A model generated the notes under the pieces. That model made no database searches. It was not told where the DNA came from and saw nothing but the letters and a program-made list of their open reading frames with translations. Shown here piece after piece: positions 8,698 through 17,600 of a stretch of 64,000 nt of DNA (the first letter of the stretch is position 1; each line of letters starts with the position of its first letter). The stretch lies in NCBI RefSeq assembly GCF_021117275.1, contig NZ_CP088245.1, positions 1,525,501 through 1,589,500 on the forward strand, read 5' to 3'. The position numbers and the translations under genes were made by a program. The DNA comes from Metabacillus sp. B2-18. Lineage in GTDB: Bacteria > Bacillota > Bacilli > Bacillales > Bacillaceae.

Positions 8698-11600
8698 ATG
8701 AAAATAAGTTCTTTTTCAATAAGAAGACCTGTGTTCACTATTGTGACAATGATCCTTGTATTAATACTTGGTGCTGTTTCTGTTATTAATATTCCCCTGA
8801 AGTTAATACCTGAAATTAATCCTCCTATTGGTGTAGTCGTGACCAATTATCAAGGTGCTGGTCCAAATGAGGTTGTTGAAAAGGTATCAAAACCATTAGA
8901 AGAGGCACTTTCAACAGTACAAGGAGTGGACAAAATTACATCCACCTCACAGGAAAATGCAAGTTTAGTCATTATGCAGTTTTCTTGGACAACACATATT
9001 GATGATGTTCAGGATGAAATTAGGACGAAAATGGAGGATACACCACTTCCTGATGATGCTGGTGATCCACGTTTCTTAAAGTTCGATCCATCACAGTTTC
9101 CGATTATTCAACTTTCGTTAACATCAAGTGAAAACGCTGATCAGCTACAAAAGCTTGCACAACAATTAGAACAGGAATTAACCAAAACAGAAGGTGTAGC
9201 AAGTGTAAACCTCTCAGGTGTAACTACAGATGAGGTTAGTGTTGTCATTAATCAAGAAAAGTTAGAAGAATATGCAGTTAGTCAATCAGAAATTGTAGAT
9301 GTTATTAGAGCTAACTCAGTAACAACACCTGGCGATCCTGTTGTCACAGAAGGCAAACAGCTAACAACCAGGGTCATTAGCAGTATTGATTCTGTTGATG
9401 TATTAAAAGGTCTTGTAGTAAAAAAGAACCCAGCAAATGGAGATAATATAACAATAAATGATGTAGCAGCTGTTGCTATTACACCACAAAAATCAAATAC
9501 CATTACCCGTGCAAATCAAGAAGCTTCTTTATTAGTAAGTGTACTGCAACAATCGGATGCCAATACTGCTGCTGTTTCAGATGCCTTTCAAGAAAAACTA
9601 GATGAAATGCTATCAGAGGAAGAGTATGAATCTATTGAAGCGGACATTATTTTTGACCAAGGAGATTATGTTGACCAGGCTATCGGTAACATGGTCAATA
9701 CTCTACTAATCGGTGGACTTCTAGCCATGCTGATTTTATTTATCTTCCTTAAAAGTGTAAAAAGTCCTTTAATCATTGGGATAGCCATTCCATATTCCGT
9801 TATTGTGACCTTTGTGTTAATGTACTTTTCAAATTTCACCCTAAATATCATGACCTTAGGTGGTTTAGCACTAGGAATTGGTATGCTTGTTGATAATGCC
9901 ATTGTTGTAATAGAAAATATCTATCGACACTTATCTATGGGAAAGAACCCAAAAGAAGCAGCCTATCAAGGAGCAAAAGAGATGGGACCTGCCATCATTG
10001 CATCTACTCTAACAACGGTTGCTGTGTTTTTACCTGTTGTCTTTATAACGGGAATCATTGGAGATCTTTTTACAGAATTTGCGTTAACCATTGCCTTTAG
10101 CTTATTTGCTTCATTATTTGTTGCGTTAACAATTGTTCCAATGCTCGCCAGTCAATTATTAAAAAAGCCGCGTGAAAACATAGAGAAGGTTCGTAGAGAG
10201 TCATCATTTATGCACTCATTAGATGGAACAATAAGGTGGGCACTCCGAAATCGTGCACTAGTTTTGGTTTTAACGTTAATGGTTTTTGCTGGTAGTTTAT
10301 ATGGATTCACAAGGGTAGGAGCAGTCTTTCTTCCAAATACTGATGAAGGGTTTTTTACTATTGATGTTGAACTCGAAAACGGTACTGCTTTATCGGCAAC
10401 AAGTGAAGTTGTTGATTCGATAGAAAAAGAGCTAGAAAAAGAAGAAGATGTTGATTTATATGTAAGCTTGATTGGCTCAACACAGGAAGAATCCTTTAGA
10501 GGATCTGGAAGTACCAATATAGCCGAAATCTATGTGAAATTAAAAGAATTACAAAATAGGGATGTATCTACTTTTGATTTTATTGATGATATAAAGAAGT
10601 CTTTAGAGCAAGCAGCGAATCAGGTAAATAATACAGCTGAGCTTTCTTTTAACACCCAATCATCAACAGGTTCAACACCTAATACTTTGAGTTTTCATGT
10701 TAAAGATACAAATGAAACTCGCTTAAAAGAATCTATTGCTAAAATAGATGAAGCGCTACTCGATATTGAAGAGGTAGCGGAGTTAAGCAATGATCTAACT
10801 GAGACTGTTGAAGAAATACAGATTAAGGTAAATCGCGAAAAAGCACTTGAAAATGGATTAACTCCTGCTCAAATTGGAATGGTTGTAAATGATGTAACAA
10901 GAGGAACAGACGCTATTCAAATGACGAATCAAGAGAACAACGAGATTTATACAGTAAATGTACGGTATGAAGATTCTGTTCGTGAGAATATTGATGCATT
11001 AAAACAATTGCTTATTAAAAAGCCGGATAATAGCTTTGTTAATCTAGGTAATGTGACAACTATTGAAGTTGGAGAAGGCCCGGTTTCTATTCAGAGAATC
11101 GATAAACAACTAGCTGTACAATATACATTACGGTATGAGAATACAACAAATTTAGGTGATATTTCTACTGTTGTTGATGAAGAAATAGAAGAGCTTGATC
11201 TGCCGGAAGAAACAGAAATTGAATTTGGCGGTGATCGAGAACTTCTAGAATCTTCAATGGATGATATGATCCTGGCATTTGTTCTTGCAATCGTCTTTAT
11301 TTACATTGTCATGGCTGCACAATTTGAATCTTTCAAATATCCATTTGTTATTATGTTTACCGTTCCATTAATGTTGATTGGAGTAGCAATTGCGTTAGTA
11401 GCAACTAACTCTCCAATTAGTTTAACAGTTGTTATTGGTCTTATTGTATTAGCTGGTATTGTGGTTAACAATGCAATTGTCATTGTTGATTACATTAATC
11501 AGAAAAAAGCAGAAGGATTTAAAACATATGATGCCCTTGTGGAATCTGTAAAAGTAAGAATACGTCCTATTCTAATGACGGCACTTACGACCATTCTTGG

Positions 11601-11964
11601 ACTTGTTCCACTAGCTCTTGGTCTAGGTGAAGGAACCGAAATTAACAGACCGATGGGAATAACAGTAATAGGTGGACTTATCTCAAGTACTTTCCTAACA
11701 TTGTTTATTATTCCTATTGTGTATAGTTTATTTGATAGGGAAACTAGAAGAATGAATAAAAAATATGTAACTCCAGACGGTCAGTTGATTCCAGCTTATT
11801 TACTTGAAGATAAACTAATTCATGAAGATAGACAGGAAGAAATCGAAAGCTCACAAGATAATAAAGAGCAACTTCCCGCGCCACCAAACCCTTCTAAATT
11901 TGAAAAAGAAGATATGGTGAATATGCTCGAACAAATCATTGATATTGTGAAAGATAAAAAATAG
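8698..11964 (+). CDS. RND-superfamily efflux permease (AcrB/CzcA type)
   Basis: A 1088-residue inner-membrane transporter. After FSIRRPVFTIVTMILVLILGAVSV (TM1) comes a large extracytoplasmic loop, then TM2-TM6 from about residue 340 with GIGMLVDNAIVVIENIYRH near 392, a second loop at about 555-860, and TM8-TM12 including GIVVNNAIVIVDYIN. The final 80 residues are a charged cytoplasmic tail. The usual TM4 proton-relay pair DD appears as DN, with one acidic residue. RND pumps export lipophilic compounds or metals; no membrane-fusion partner gene is adjacent, as in other Gram-positive members. The SD GAGAGGGG is intact, but an IS ends 24 bases before the ATG. Confidence 0.9.
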   Translation: MKISSFSIRRPVFTIVTMILVLILGAVSVINIPLKLIPEINPPIGVVVTNYQGAGPNEVVEKVSKPLEEALSTVQGVDKITSTSQENASLVIMQFSWTTHIDDVQDEIRTKMEDTPLPDDAGDPRFLKFDPSQFPIIQLSLTSSENADQLQKLAQQLEQELTKTEGVASVNLSGVTTDEVSVVINQEKLEEYAVSQSEIVDVIRANSVTTPGDPVVTEGKQLTTRVISSIDSVDVLKGLVVKKNPANGDNITINDVAAVAITPQKSNTITRANQEASLLVSVLQQSDANTAAVSDAFQEKLDEMLSEEEYESIEADIIFDQGDYVDQAIGNMVNTLLIGGLLAMLILFIFLKSVKSPLIIGIAIPYSVIVTFVLMYFSNFTLNIMTLGGLALGIGMLVDNAIVVIENIYRHLSMGKNPKEAAYQGAKEMGPAIIASTLTTVAVFLPVVFITGIIGDLFTEFALTIAFSLFASLFVALTIVPMLASQLLKKPRENIEKVRRESSFMHSLDGTIRWALRNRALVLVLTLMVFAGSLYGFTRVGAVFLPNTDEGFFTIDVELENGTALSATSEVVDSIEKELEKEEDVDLYVSLIGSTQEESFRGSGSTNIAEIYVKLKELQNRDVSTFDFIDDIKKSLEQAANQVNNTAELSFNTQSSTGSTPNTLSFHVKDTNETRLKESIAKIDEALLDIEEVAELSNDLTETVEEIQIKVNREKALENGLTPAQIGMVVNDVTRGTDAIQMTNQENNEIYTVNVRYEDSVRENIDALKQLLIKKPDNSFVNLGNVTTIEVGEGPVSIQRIDKQLAVQYTLRYENTTNLGDISTVVDEEIEELDLPEETEIEFGGDRELLESSMDDMILAFVLAIVFIYIVMAAQFESFKYPFVIMFTVPLMLIGVAIALVATNSPISLTVVIGLIVLAGIVVNNAIVIVDYINQKKAEGFKTYDALVESVKVRIRPILMTALTTILGLVPLALGLGEGTEINRPMGITVIGGLISSTFLTLFIIPIVYSLFDRETRRMNKKYVTPDGQLIPAYLLEDKLIHEDRQEEIESSQDNKEQLPAPPNPSKFEKEDMVNMLEQIIDIVKDKK

Positions 11965-11966
11965 AG

Positions 11967-12003
11967 GACAAATGGGGCGTAGATCCCATTTGTCTTTTTT
12001 TTG
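11967..12003 (+). terminator. Terminator after the RND gene
   Basis: GACAAATGGG and CCCATTTGTC form a perfect 10-bp stem followed by eight T. Confidence 0.92.
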
Positions 12004-12007
12004 TATC

Positions 12008-13834
12008 TCAACCGATTTGATCGATTAATGAGCGTAACATATCATCTTGTGGAGATTCTCCATATTTTTCAAACGGACAGCCTGAGTTTTTCACTCTGTT
12101 TAATACATGTTCTATTGTAAATTGTTCAACAGAAAGTTGTGGAGTAATTTCCTCCCAATATAGAGGGGCAGCGATATATGCACCTTCTTTTTTACCTCGA
12201 AGAGAATATGGAGCAATAATTGTTTTACCCTCGGCGTGTTGAATATAATCCACATACAACCGGTTTCCACGATTTTTCTTCATCCGTTCAATAGTAAAAT
12301 CATCAGGAAAACTTGTTACCAAAAATTCAGCAATAAAACCTGTGAACTTTCTTGTTTCTTCATAAGTTAGAGAATTTTTGGAAATAGGTATATGGATTTG
12401 TAATCCTTTATTACCTGATAATTTTGGAAAGGTTTTTAACTGAAATTTGTCAAAAATCTTTTTCATTTCTAATGAAGCTTTAATAGCTAAGTGAAAGTAT
12501 CCTTTAGAAGGAGGATCTAGATCAAATACGATTTCAGTTGGGTTACTAGTATCGATTGTTTGAAATGGTATATGATATTCAAATGCTAATTGATTCCCCA
12601 ACCAAATTAATGTTGATAAATTATTACAAACTATATAATCAATATCCTCATGTTTTTTTGTTTGTATAAAGTCAGGTGCATAGTCAGGGCAATTTTTTTG
12701 ATAAAAGGCTTCACCGAACATTCCATGTGGAAAACGGATGACAGTTAACAGTCGATTTTGTAAGAATGGCAGCATATATTGAGAAATTTGATATAAATAA
12801 CTTAAAAATGTCTCCTTTTTTAAGTCAACCGTTTCCCATAAAGGTTTGTCTGGATGTGTGATTGAAATTTCTTGATGAATAGGTGCAGTTTTAAGTAAAA
12901 GCATGTCCCATGTACAATCTTCCACATGATAATCAAATCGAAATGTAAAAAAAGACGGTTCTCTTAGCTGATCTTTATATAGGGATAAAAACTGTAATTC
13001 AACCACAATTGCTGGTTTAATCTCAATAAAATTAGCTGTTTCCGAATGTTTGTTTTCTCGGATAATTTGCAGAAGTGCATCGCGTTCTTGACTGGAAATT
13101 CCATGAGAAAACACTCCTACTTGTATAATGTTATTTTTTGAATAAACCCCAACATGAAAGTAACCATTTTCTTTATCATAACCAGTAATAAAAAAACAGG
13201 CTCTTTTATAATTCTTAATTTTTAGCCACTGCTTCGTCCGAACGCCTGCTTCCCATTTTCCTTTTTGCTGCTTCGCAATAACGCCTTCTCCATCTTCTAA
13301 CTTCATCTCTTTCCAAAGGGTTGAATAATCGGTTGTACAGGGAACATACTGTAAAAGATTAGAAGTTTTAGTATCAACAGTAGTACCGAGCTTTAACGCC
13401 TTAAAAAGATTTTTCAACTCAGACTTTCTTTCTTTGAAAGTATTTGATTGTAATGAATTACCTTTTAATTCAAGTAAATCAAAGGCTAGAAATCGACAAG
13501 GATGTTTCTCTGCTTCATGAAGTATTTTTTCCTTGTTTTTTAACCTGCCTCTAATTTGAAGCAATTCAAAGTTTGAAAAATGGGGAGTTTCAAGATAAAC
13601 GAGTTCTCCATCCAATGTAATTGGTAAAAATGGCTCGAAAGCTTTATGTAGTTTTTTAACTTCATTTATAATTTCTGGAAAGTTGTCATTTAGTGATTTT
13701 TCATTTCTACTCATTAACTCAATGGAGGTGTTTGTAATAGTTAATATCGAGCGAAATCCATCATATTTCGTTTCGTAAATCCAATCTGAACCAGTTGGAA
13801 TATCTGCGTGTAATGTAGGAAGCATTGGTTTCAT
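12008..13834 (-). CDS. ligD: ATP-dependent DNA ligase LigD (ligase plus polymerase)
   Basis: Non-homologous end-joining ligase of 608 residues, close to the B. subtilis YkoU length. The N-terminal half is the ligase: motif I TKYDGFR with catalytic Lys near residue 23, RNEKSL, LDGELVY, and EGVIAKQ followed by WLKIK. The C-terminal half is the primase-like polymerase domain: VFDLDPPSKGY near 480, LSGNKGLQIHIPI, and YVDYIQ near 560. No phosphoesterase domain is present, as usual in Bacillus. The ATG at 13834 has GGGGG upstream and gives the expected N terminus; the longer frame upstream overlaps the divergent gene. Ku, its partner, lies 6.6 kb away instead of next door. Confidence 0.95.
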   Translation of the reverse strand: MKPMLPTLHADIPTGSDWIYETKYDGFRSILTITNTSIELMSRNEKSLNDNFPEIINEVKKLHKAFEPFLPITLDGELVYLETPHFSNFELLQIRGRLKNKEKILHEAEKHPCRFLAFDLLELKGNSLQSNTFKERKSELKNLFKALKLGTTVDTKTSNLLQYVPCTTDYSTLWKEMKLEDGEGVIAKQQKGKWEAGVRTKQWLKIKNYKRACFFITGYDKENGYFHVGVYSKNNIIQVGVFSHGISSQERDALLQIIRENKHSETANFIEIKPAIVVELQFLSLYKDQLREPSFFTFRFDYHVEDCTWDMLLLKTAPIHQEISITHPDKPLWETVDLKKETFLSYLYQISQYMLPFLQNRLLTVIRFPHGMFGEAFYQKNCPDYAPDFIQTKKHEDIDYIVCNNLSTLIWLGNQLAFEYHIPFQTIDTSNPTEIVFDLDPPSKGYFHLAIKASLEMKKIFDKFQLKTFPKLSGNKGLQIHIPISKNSLTYEETRKFTGFIAEFLVTSFPDDFTIERMKKNRGNRLYVDYIQHAEGKTIIAPYSLRGKKEGAYIAAPLYWEEITPQLSVEQFTIEHVLNRVKNSGCPFEKYGESPQDDMLRSLIDQIG

Positions 13835-13922
13835 GATTTTCCCCCTAAAAGTTGATAATCGTAAGTATCTAATTCTTAATATGGACAGATCTAGCATGAA
13901 ACATGAAAGGAGAGAGGTATTT

Positions 13923-14441
13923 TTGAACAAAGCTGTATTTTTGGATCGAGATGGTGTAATTAATGAGGTGTTAACCAAACGGGTAAAGTTTGTTAATAAA
14001 CCAGAGCAAATGTATTTGCTTGAAGGTGTTGGTGAAGGGATAAAAATGTTAAACGATGCAAACTTTTTAGTCTTTGTTGTAACAAACCAAGGTGGAGTTG
14101 GATTGGGGTATATGAAGGAAGAGATGTTAAAAAAGGTACATGAAAAAATGAAGAAAGATATTAATGAGTACGGTGGGAAAATTGATGATATTATTTATTG
14201 CCCTCATAAACCACATGCCGGCTGTGCTTGTCGCAAGCCGGAACCTGAGATGCTCCATACACTTGCGAACAAGCATCAAGTTTCTTTAAAAGAAAGTTAC
14301 ATGATTGGTGATCGTGATGTTGATATTATGGCAGGGAAGCAAGCCGGAGCAAAGACAATTTTAATTGGAGATGAAGAAGGGTTAGCGGATAAACATTTTC
14401 CCTCTTTGTATGAAGCCGCAGAATGGATTATTGCTCACTAA
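13923..14441 (+). CDS. HAD-IIIA phosphatase, GmhB-like (histidinol-phosphatase fold)
   Basis: A 172-residue protein started by TTG behind AAGGAGAG. Motif I is FLDRDGVIN (nucleophile Asp near residue 8), motif II VVTNQGG, and motif III GDRDVDIMAGKQAG. The loop CPHKPHAGCACRKP carries the Cys/His zinc-binding set typical of GmhB-type phosphatases, which remove a phosphate from heptose-1,7-bisphosphate in Gram-negative bacteria. In a Bacillus the substrate is unclear and could be another sugar or histidinol phosphate. It diverges from ligD and precedes the amylopullulanase gene, but a terminator between them argues against an operon. Confidence 0.85.
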   Translation: MNKAVFLDRDGVINEVLTKRVKFVNKPEQMYLLEGVGEGIKMLNDANFLVFVVTNQGGVGLGYMKEEMLKKVHEKMKKDINEYGGKIDDIIYCPHKPHAGCACRKPEPEMLHTLANKHQVSLKESYMIGDRDVDIMAGKQAGAKTILIGDEEGLADKHFPSLYEAAEWIIAH

Positions 14442-14473
14442 AAAGCGATCGGATGTGTTCCGGTTGCTTTTTA
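14442..14473 (+). terminator. Terminator after the HAD phosphatase gene
   Basis: GCGATCGG and CCGGTTGC pair (including G-T pairs) and are followed by TTTTTATTATT. Confidence 0.75.
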
Positions 14474-14488
14474 TTATTCAGAATATTA

Positions 14489-14517
14489 TTGCAACCTTTT
14501 TTACTACATGGTATTCT
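14489..14517 (+). promoter_or_regulatory. Candidate SigA promoter of the amylopullulanase gene
   Basis: TTGCAA, 17-base spacer, TATTCT. The start point would be near 14524, directly at the first CRE site. Confidence 0.55.
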
Positions 14518-14524
14518 ATTAACG

Positions 14525-14538
14525 TGAAAACGCTTGCA
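14525..14538 (+). promoter_or_regulatory. Catabolite-responsive element (CRE) 1
   Basis: TGAAAACGCTTGCA fits the CcpA consensus TGWAARCGYTWNCW at every position. Its location over the predicted transcription start fits repression by CcpA when glucose is available. Confidence 0.8.
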
Positions 14539-14587
14539 ACAAAAGAGATTTCGGGAATATTGAAATCTTTATTATTTTTAATTTTTG

Positions 14588-14601
14588 TGCAAACGTTTCC
14601 G
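14588..14601 (+). promoter_or_regulatory. Second, imperfect CRE
   Basis: TGCAAACGTTTCCG differs from the CRE consensus at two positions and lies in the untranslated leader, about 50 bases before the start codon. A roadblock role is possible. Confidence 0.5.
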
Positions 14602-14636
14602 CAATTAACGACAAAAATTAGGGGAGGTAAAGAAAT

Positions 14637-17600
14637 TTGAACGTAAAAGAAAGAAGATCATTAACTTATTTAGTTGTATTTGTTATGTTTTTACAGCTGT
14701 TTTCGGGTCTTTTTCCTTATGCAAACGCTAGCGCGGAGGTAATTAGTCCTGTCATTGAAGAAGATGGCAGTGTAACATTTCATTACAATCAGACAGACGA
14801 ATCATCGGTATTTGTCATCGGCAGTTTCAATGGATGGGATTTAACAACTGCAGTTGAAATGAAATTAGAAAATGGGGTCTTTTCTGCTACTATTTCAGAC
14901 CTGGAGCCAGGAAAATATGAGTATAAGTTTCTTATTAATAATCGTACATGGGATGAAAGCAGCACCGATCCGCTTAATCCAAATACAGCTGAAGGAAATT
15001 CTACCTTTACGATAGAATCAACAGAGCCTGTGAACGTTCAATCAGCTCTAATGGACTCATTTAGTGAGATTCTTGTTACAACAAATAAGAATTTTGGTGA
15101 GAAGGAATTTGTTTTAACAGATGTTGCTGAAAATAAGGTTATAGAAACAACTGTAACAAAAGTGGATGATAAGAAAGTCAAATTGATTCTTACTGATGAA
15201 TCAAGTGTAGATGTAAGAAAAGTGTATAAAGTATCATTAGGTGGTTCTGAGGGTACAAAGGTAGTAATGCGTAACATATTAAATGATGACCGCTTTTTTT
15301 ATGCCGGAAATGATTTAGGATATACGTATTCTTCTAGTAAAACAACTTTTAAACTTTGGGCACCAACTGCAACAAAAGTAAGTCTAGCAATCTATGAAGA
15401 AGCAGGTACCTATGAAGGTCCTTTTGTTTCTGACCATACAGGCGGTACAGAAAAGCTCATGACGAGAGCGGACAATGGTGTTTGGTCATTAACAGTTGAT
15501 GAAGACTTGAAAAATAAATACTATATGTACAAACTCGATTTCGCTGATGGAACTTCTCATTATGCTGTTGATCCATACGCACGCTCTACTTCTGCTAATG
15601 GACAAAGAGCTGCGATTGTAGACTTAGACAGTACTGATCCAACGGGATTTGACCCTGCAGATAAACCTGCAGTAGTTTCTCCAGCTGATGCCATTATCTA
15701 TGAACTTCATGTAAGAGATTTCTCAATCGATGAGCAATCTGGTATGGAGAATAAAGGGAAATACTTAGCTTTTACCGAGACAGGTACAACAGGTGCTAAC
15801 GGTGTAAAAACAGGTGTGGATTCTTTAAGAGAATTGGGTGTTAACTATGTTCACTTATTGCCAACGTATGACTTTGGATCAGTGAATGAATTAACGGTCA
15901 ACGACCCAAATTCTTCGGATGTTAAGTTTAACTGGGGCTATGATCCAATTCACTTTAATGTACCAGAAGGCTCGTATTCTAGTGATCCTATGGACCCGAC
16001 TAGTAGAATTAAAGAATACAAGAGAATGGTTCAATCTTTACATGATAATGGAATACGTGTTATAGCAGATGTTGTTTATAATCACACTTATATGAATGAA
16101 TCAACACAGCTTGAAGGAAGCTCACCCTTTAATCTTATTGTGCCTGGTTATTATTATCGTACAGATGATGCTGGACATATTACAAATGGATCTGGTACAG
16201 GTAATGAAGTGGCCTCTGAGCGACCAATGGTCCGTAAGTATATCAAGGATTCTGTGCAATATTGGGCGACTGAATTTGGAATTGATGGATTCCGATTTGA
16301 TTTAATGGGTCTCATCGATCAAAAAACAATGCAGGAATTAACGAAAGAACTACAAAACAAAGTAGATCCTAATGTGTTAATTTATGGAGAGCCATGGACA
16401 GGTGGTTCAACTAGTCTTCCATCTTCTATGCAGCACGTTAAAGGCTCTCAAAAAGATCAAGGATATGCTGTTTTTAATGATAATATTCGCGGAGCTATTA
16501 AAGGTGATAGTGATGCAGCTGGAACTGGCTTTGCAACAGGTGCTTCTGGAAAAGAGGGAGACATTGTTGAAGGTGTAAAAGGAGCAATTGATCAGTTTAC
16601 AAACAAACCACAGGAGAGCATCACATATGTAACTGCACATGATAACTTGAACCTATGGGATAAATTAATGAGAGTGGCTGGTACTGATACGGATCATGAA
16701 TCAGATCAATATGATCCTCATGCAGTTATTACAGAGGAAGATGCTTTAACGAATGAATGGGTAAAACGTAGTCTATTAGCAAATGGAATTGTATTAACTT
16801 CACAAGGCATTCCATTTCTTCATGCTGGTGAAGAGATGCTTAGAAGTAAATATGGTGTTCATAATAGCTATAAAAGCCCTGACAGTATCAATAAGATTCG
16901 TTGGGAATTAAAGAACGACTATCAATCTGTTTTTACTTACTACAAAGGATTAATTGAACTACGTAAAAAACATGCTGCTTTTAAAATGGATTCGAAGGAA
17001 GAAGTACAATCACATTTACAAGTACTAAAACAGAATGAAAATGTTGTGGCATATCAACTAAAAGATCACGCGAATAATGATACATGGAAAAATATCGTTG
17101 TCATTTATAATGCAAATAAAACGGCAAAAGAGGTAGTATTACCTGTAAACGGAAATTGGAATATTGTGGTTGACCATACATCAGCTGGTACTGAAACAAT
17201 TCGTACGGTTAATTCAGGCAAAGTAACTGTTGAAGGTCTTTCCATGATGGTTCTTTATGATCAAAAAGAAGCAGAATACACACCTGTGCCGACAAGTATT
17301 GAAATAAACCCTGATGTTTTTGCTATTAATCCTGGTGAAACAAAAGGTGTTAGTGCATATGTGAAGGATCAAAACGGACGTGTAATGTTAGGTGAAGACT
17401 TAACGTGGACTTCTTCTAATGAAGCAGTTGCAAAAGTTAATAATGGTCGAGTTGTTGGTGTAACAGAAGGAACTGCCATTATTACCGTAAAAGCAGGAGA
17501 GATTCAAGCGAAAATTGAAGTAACGGTTGCAACACTTCTACCGGATACAATTTCAATTGTCGGGAATGACTCAGTATTTGCAACATATTCAACACAACTA

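Noticed and set aside
12311..12521. Search for open frames opposite ligD as possible antisense genes
   Set aside because: No frame has an SD or protein-like composition; antisense frames throughout the window follow codon bias of the real genes.
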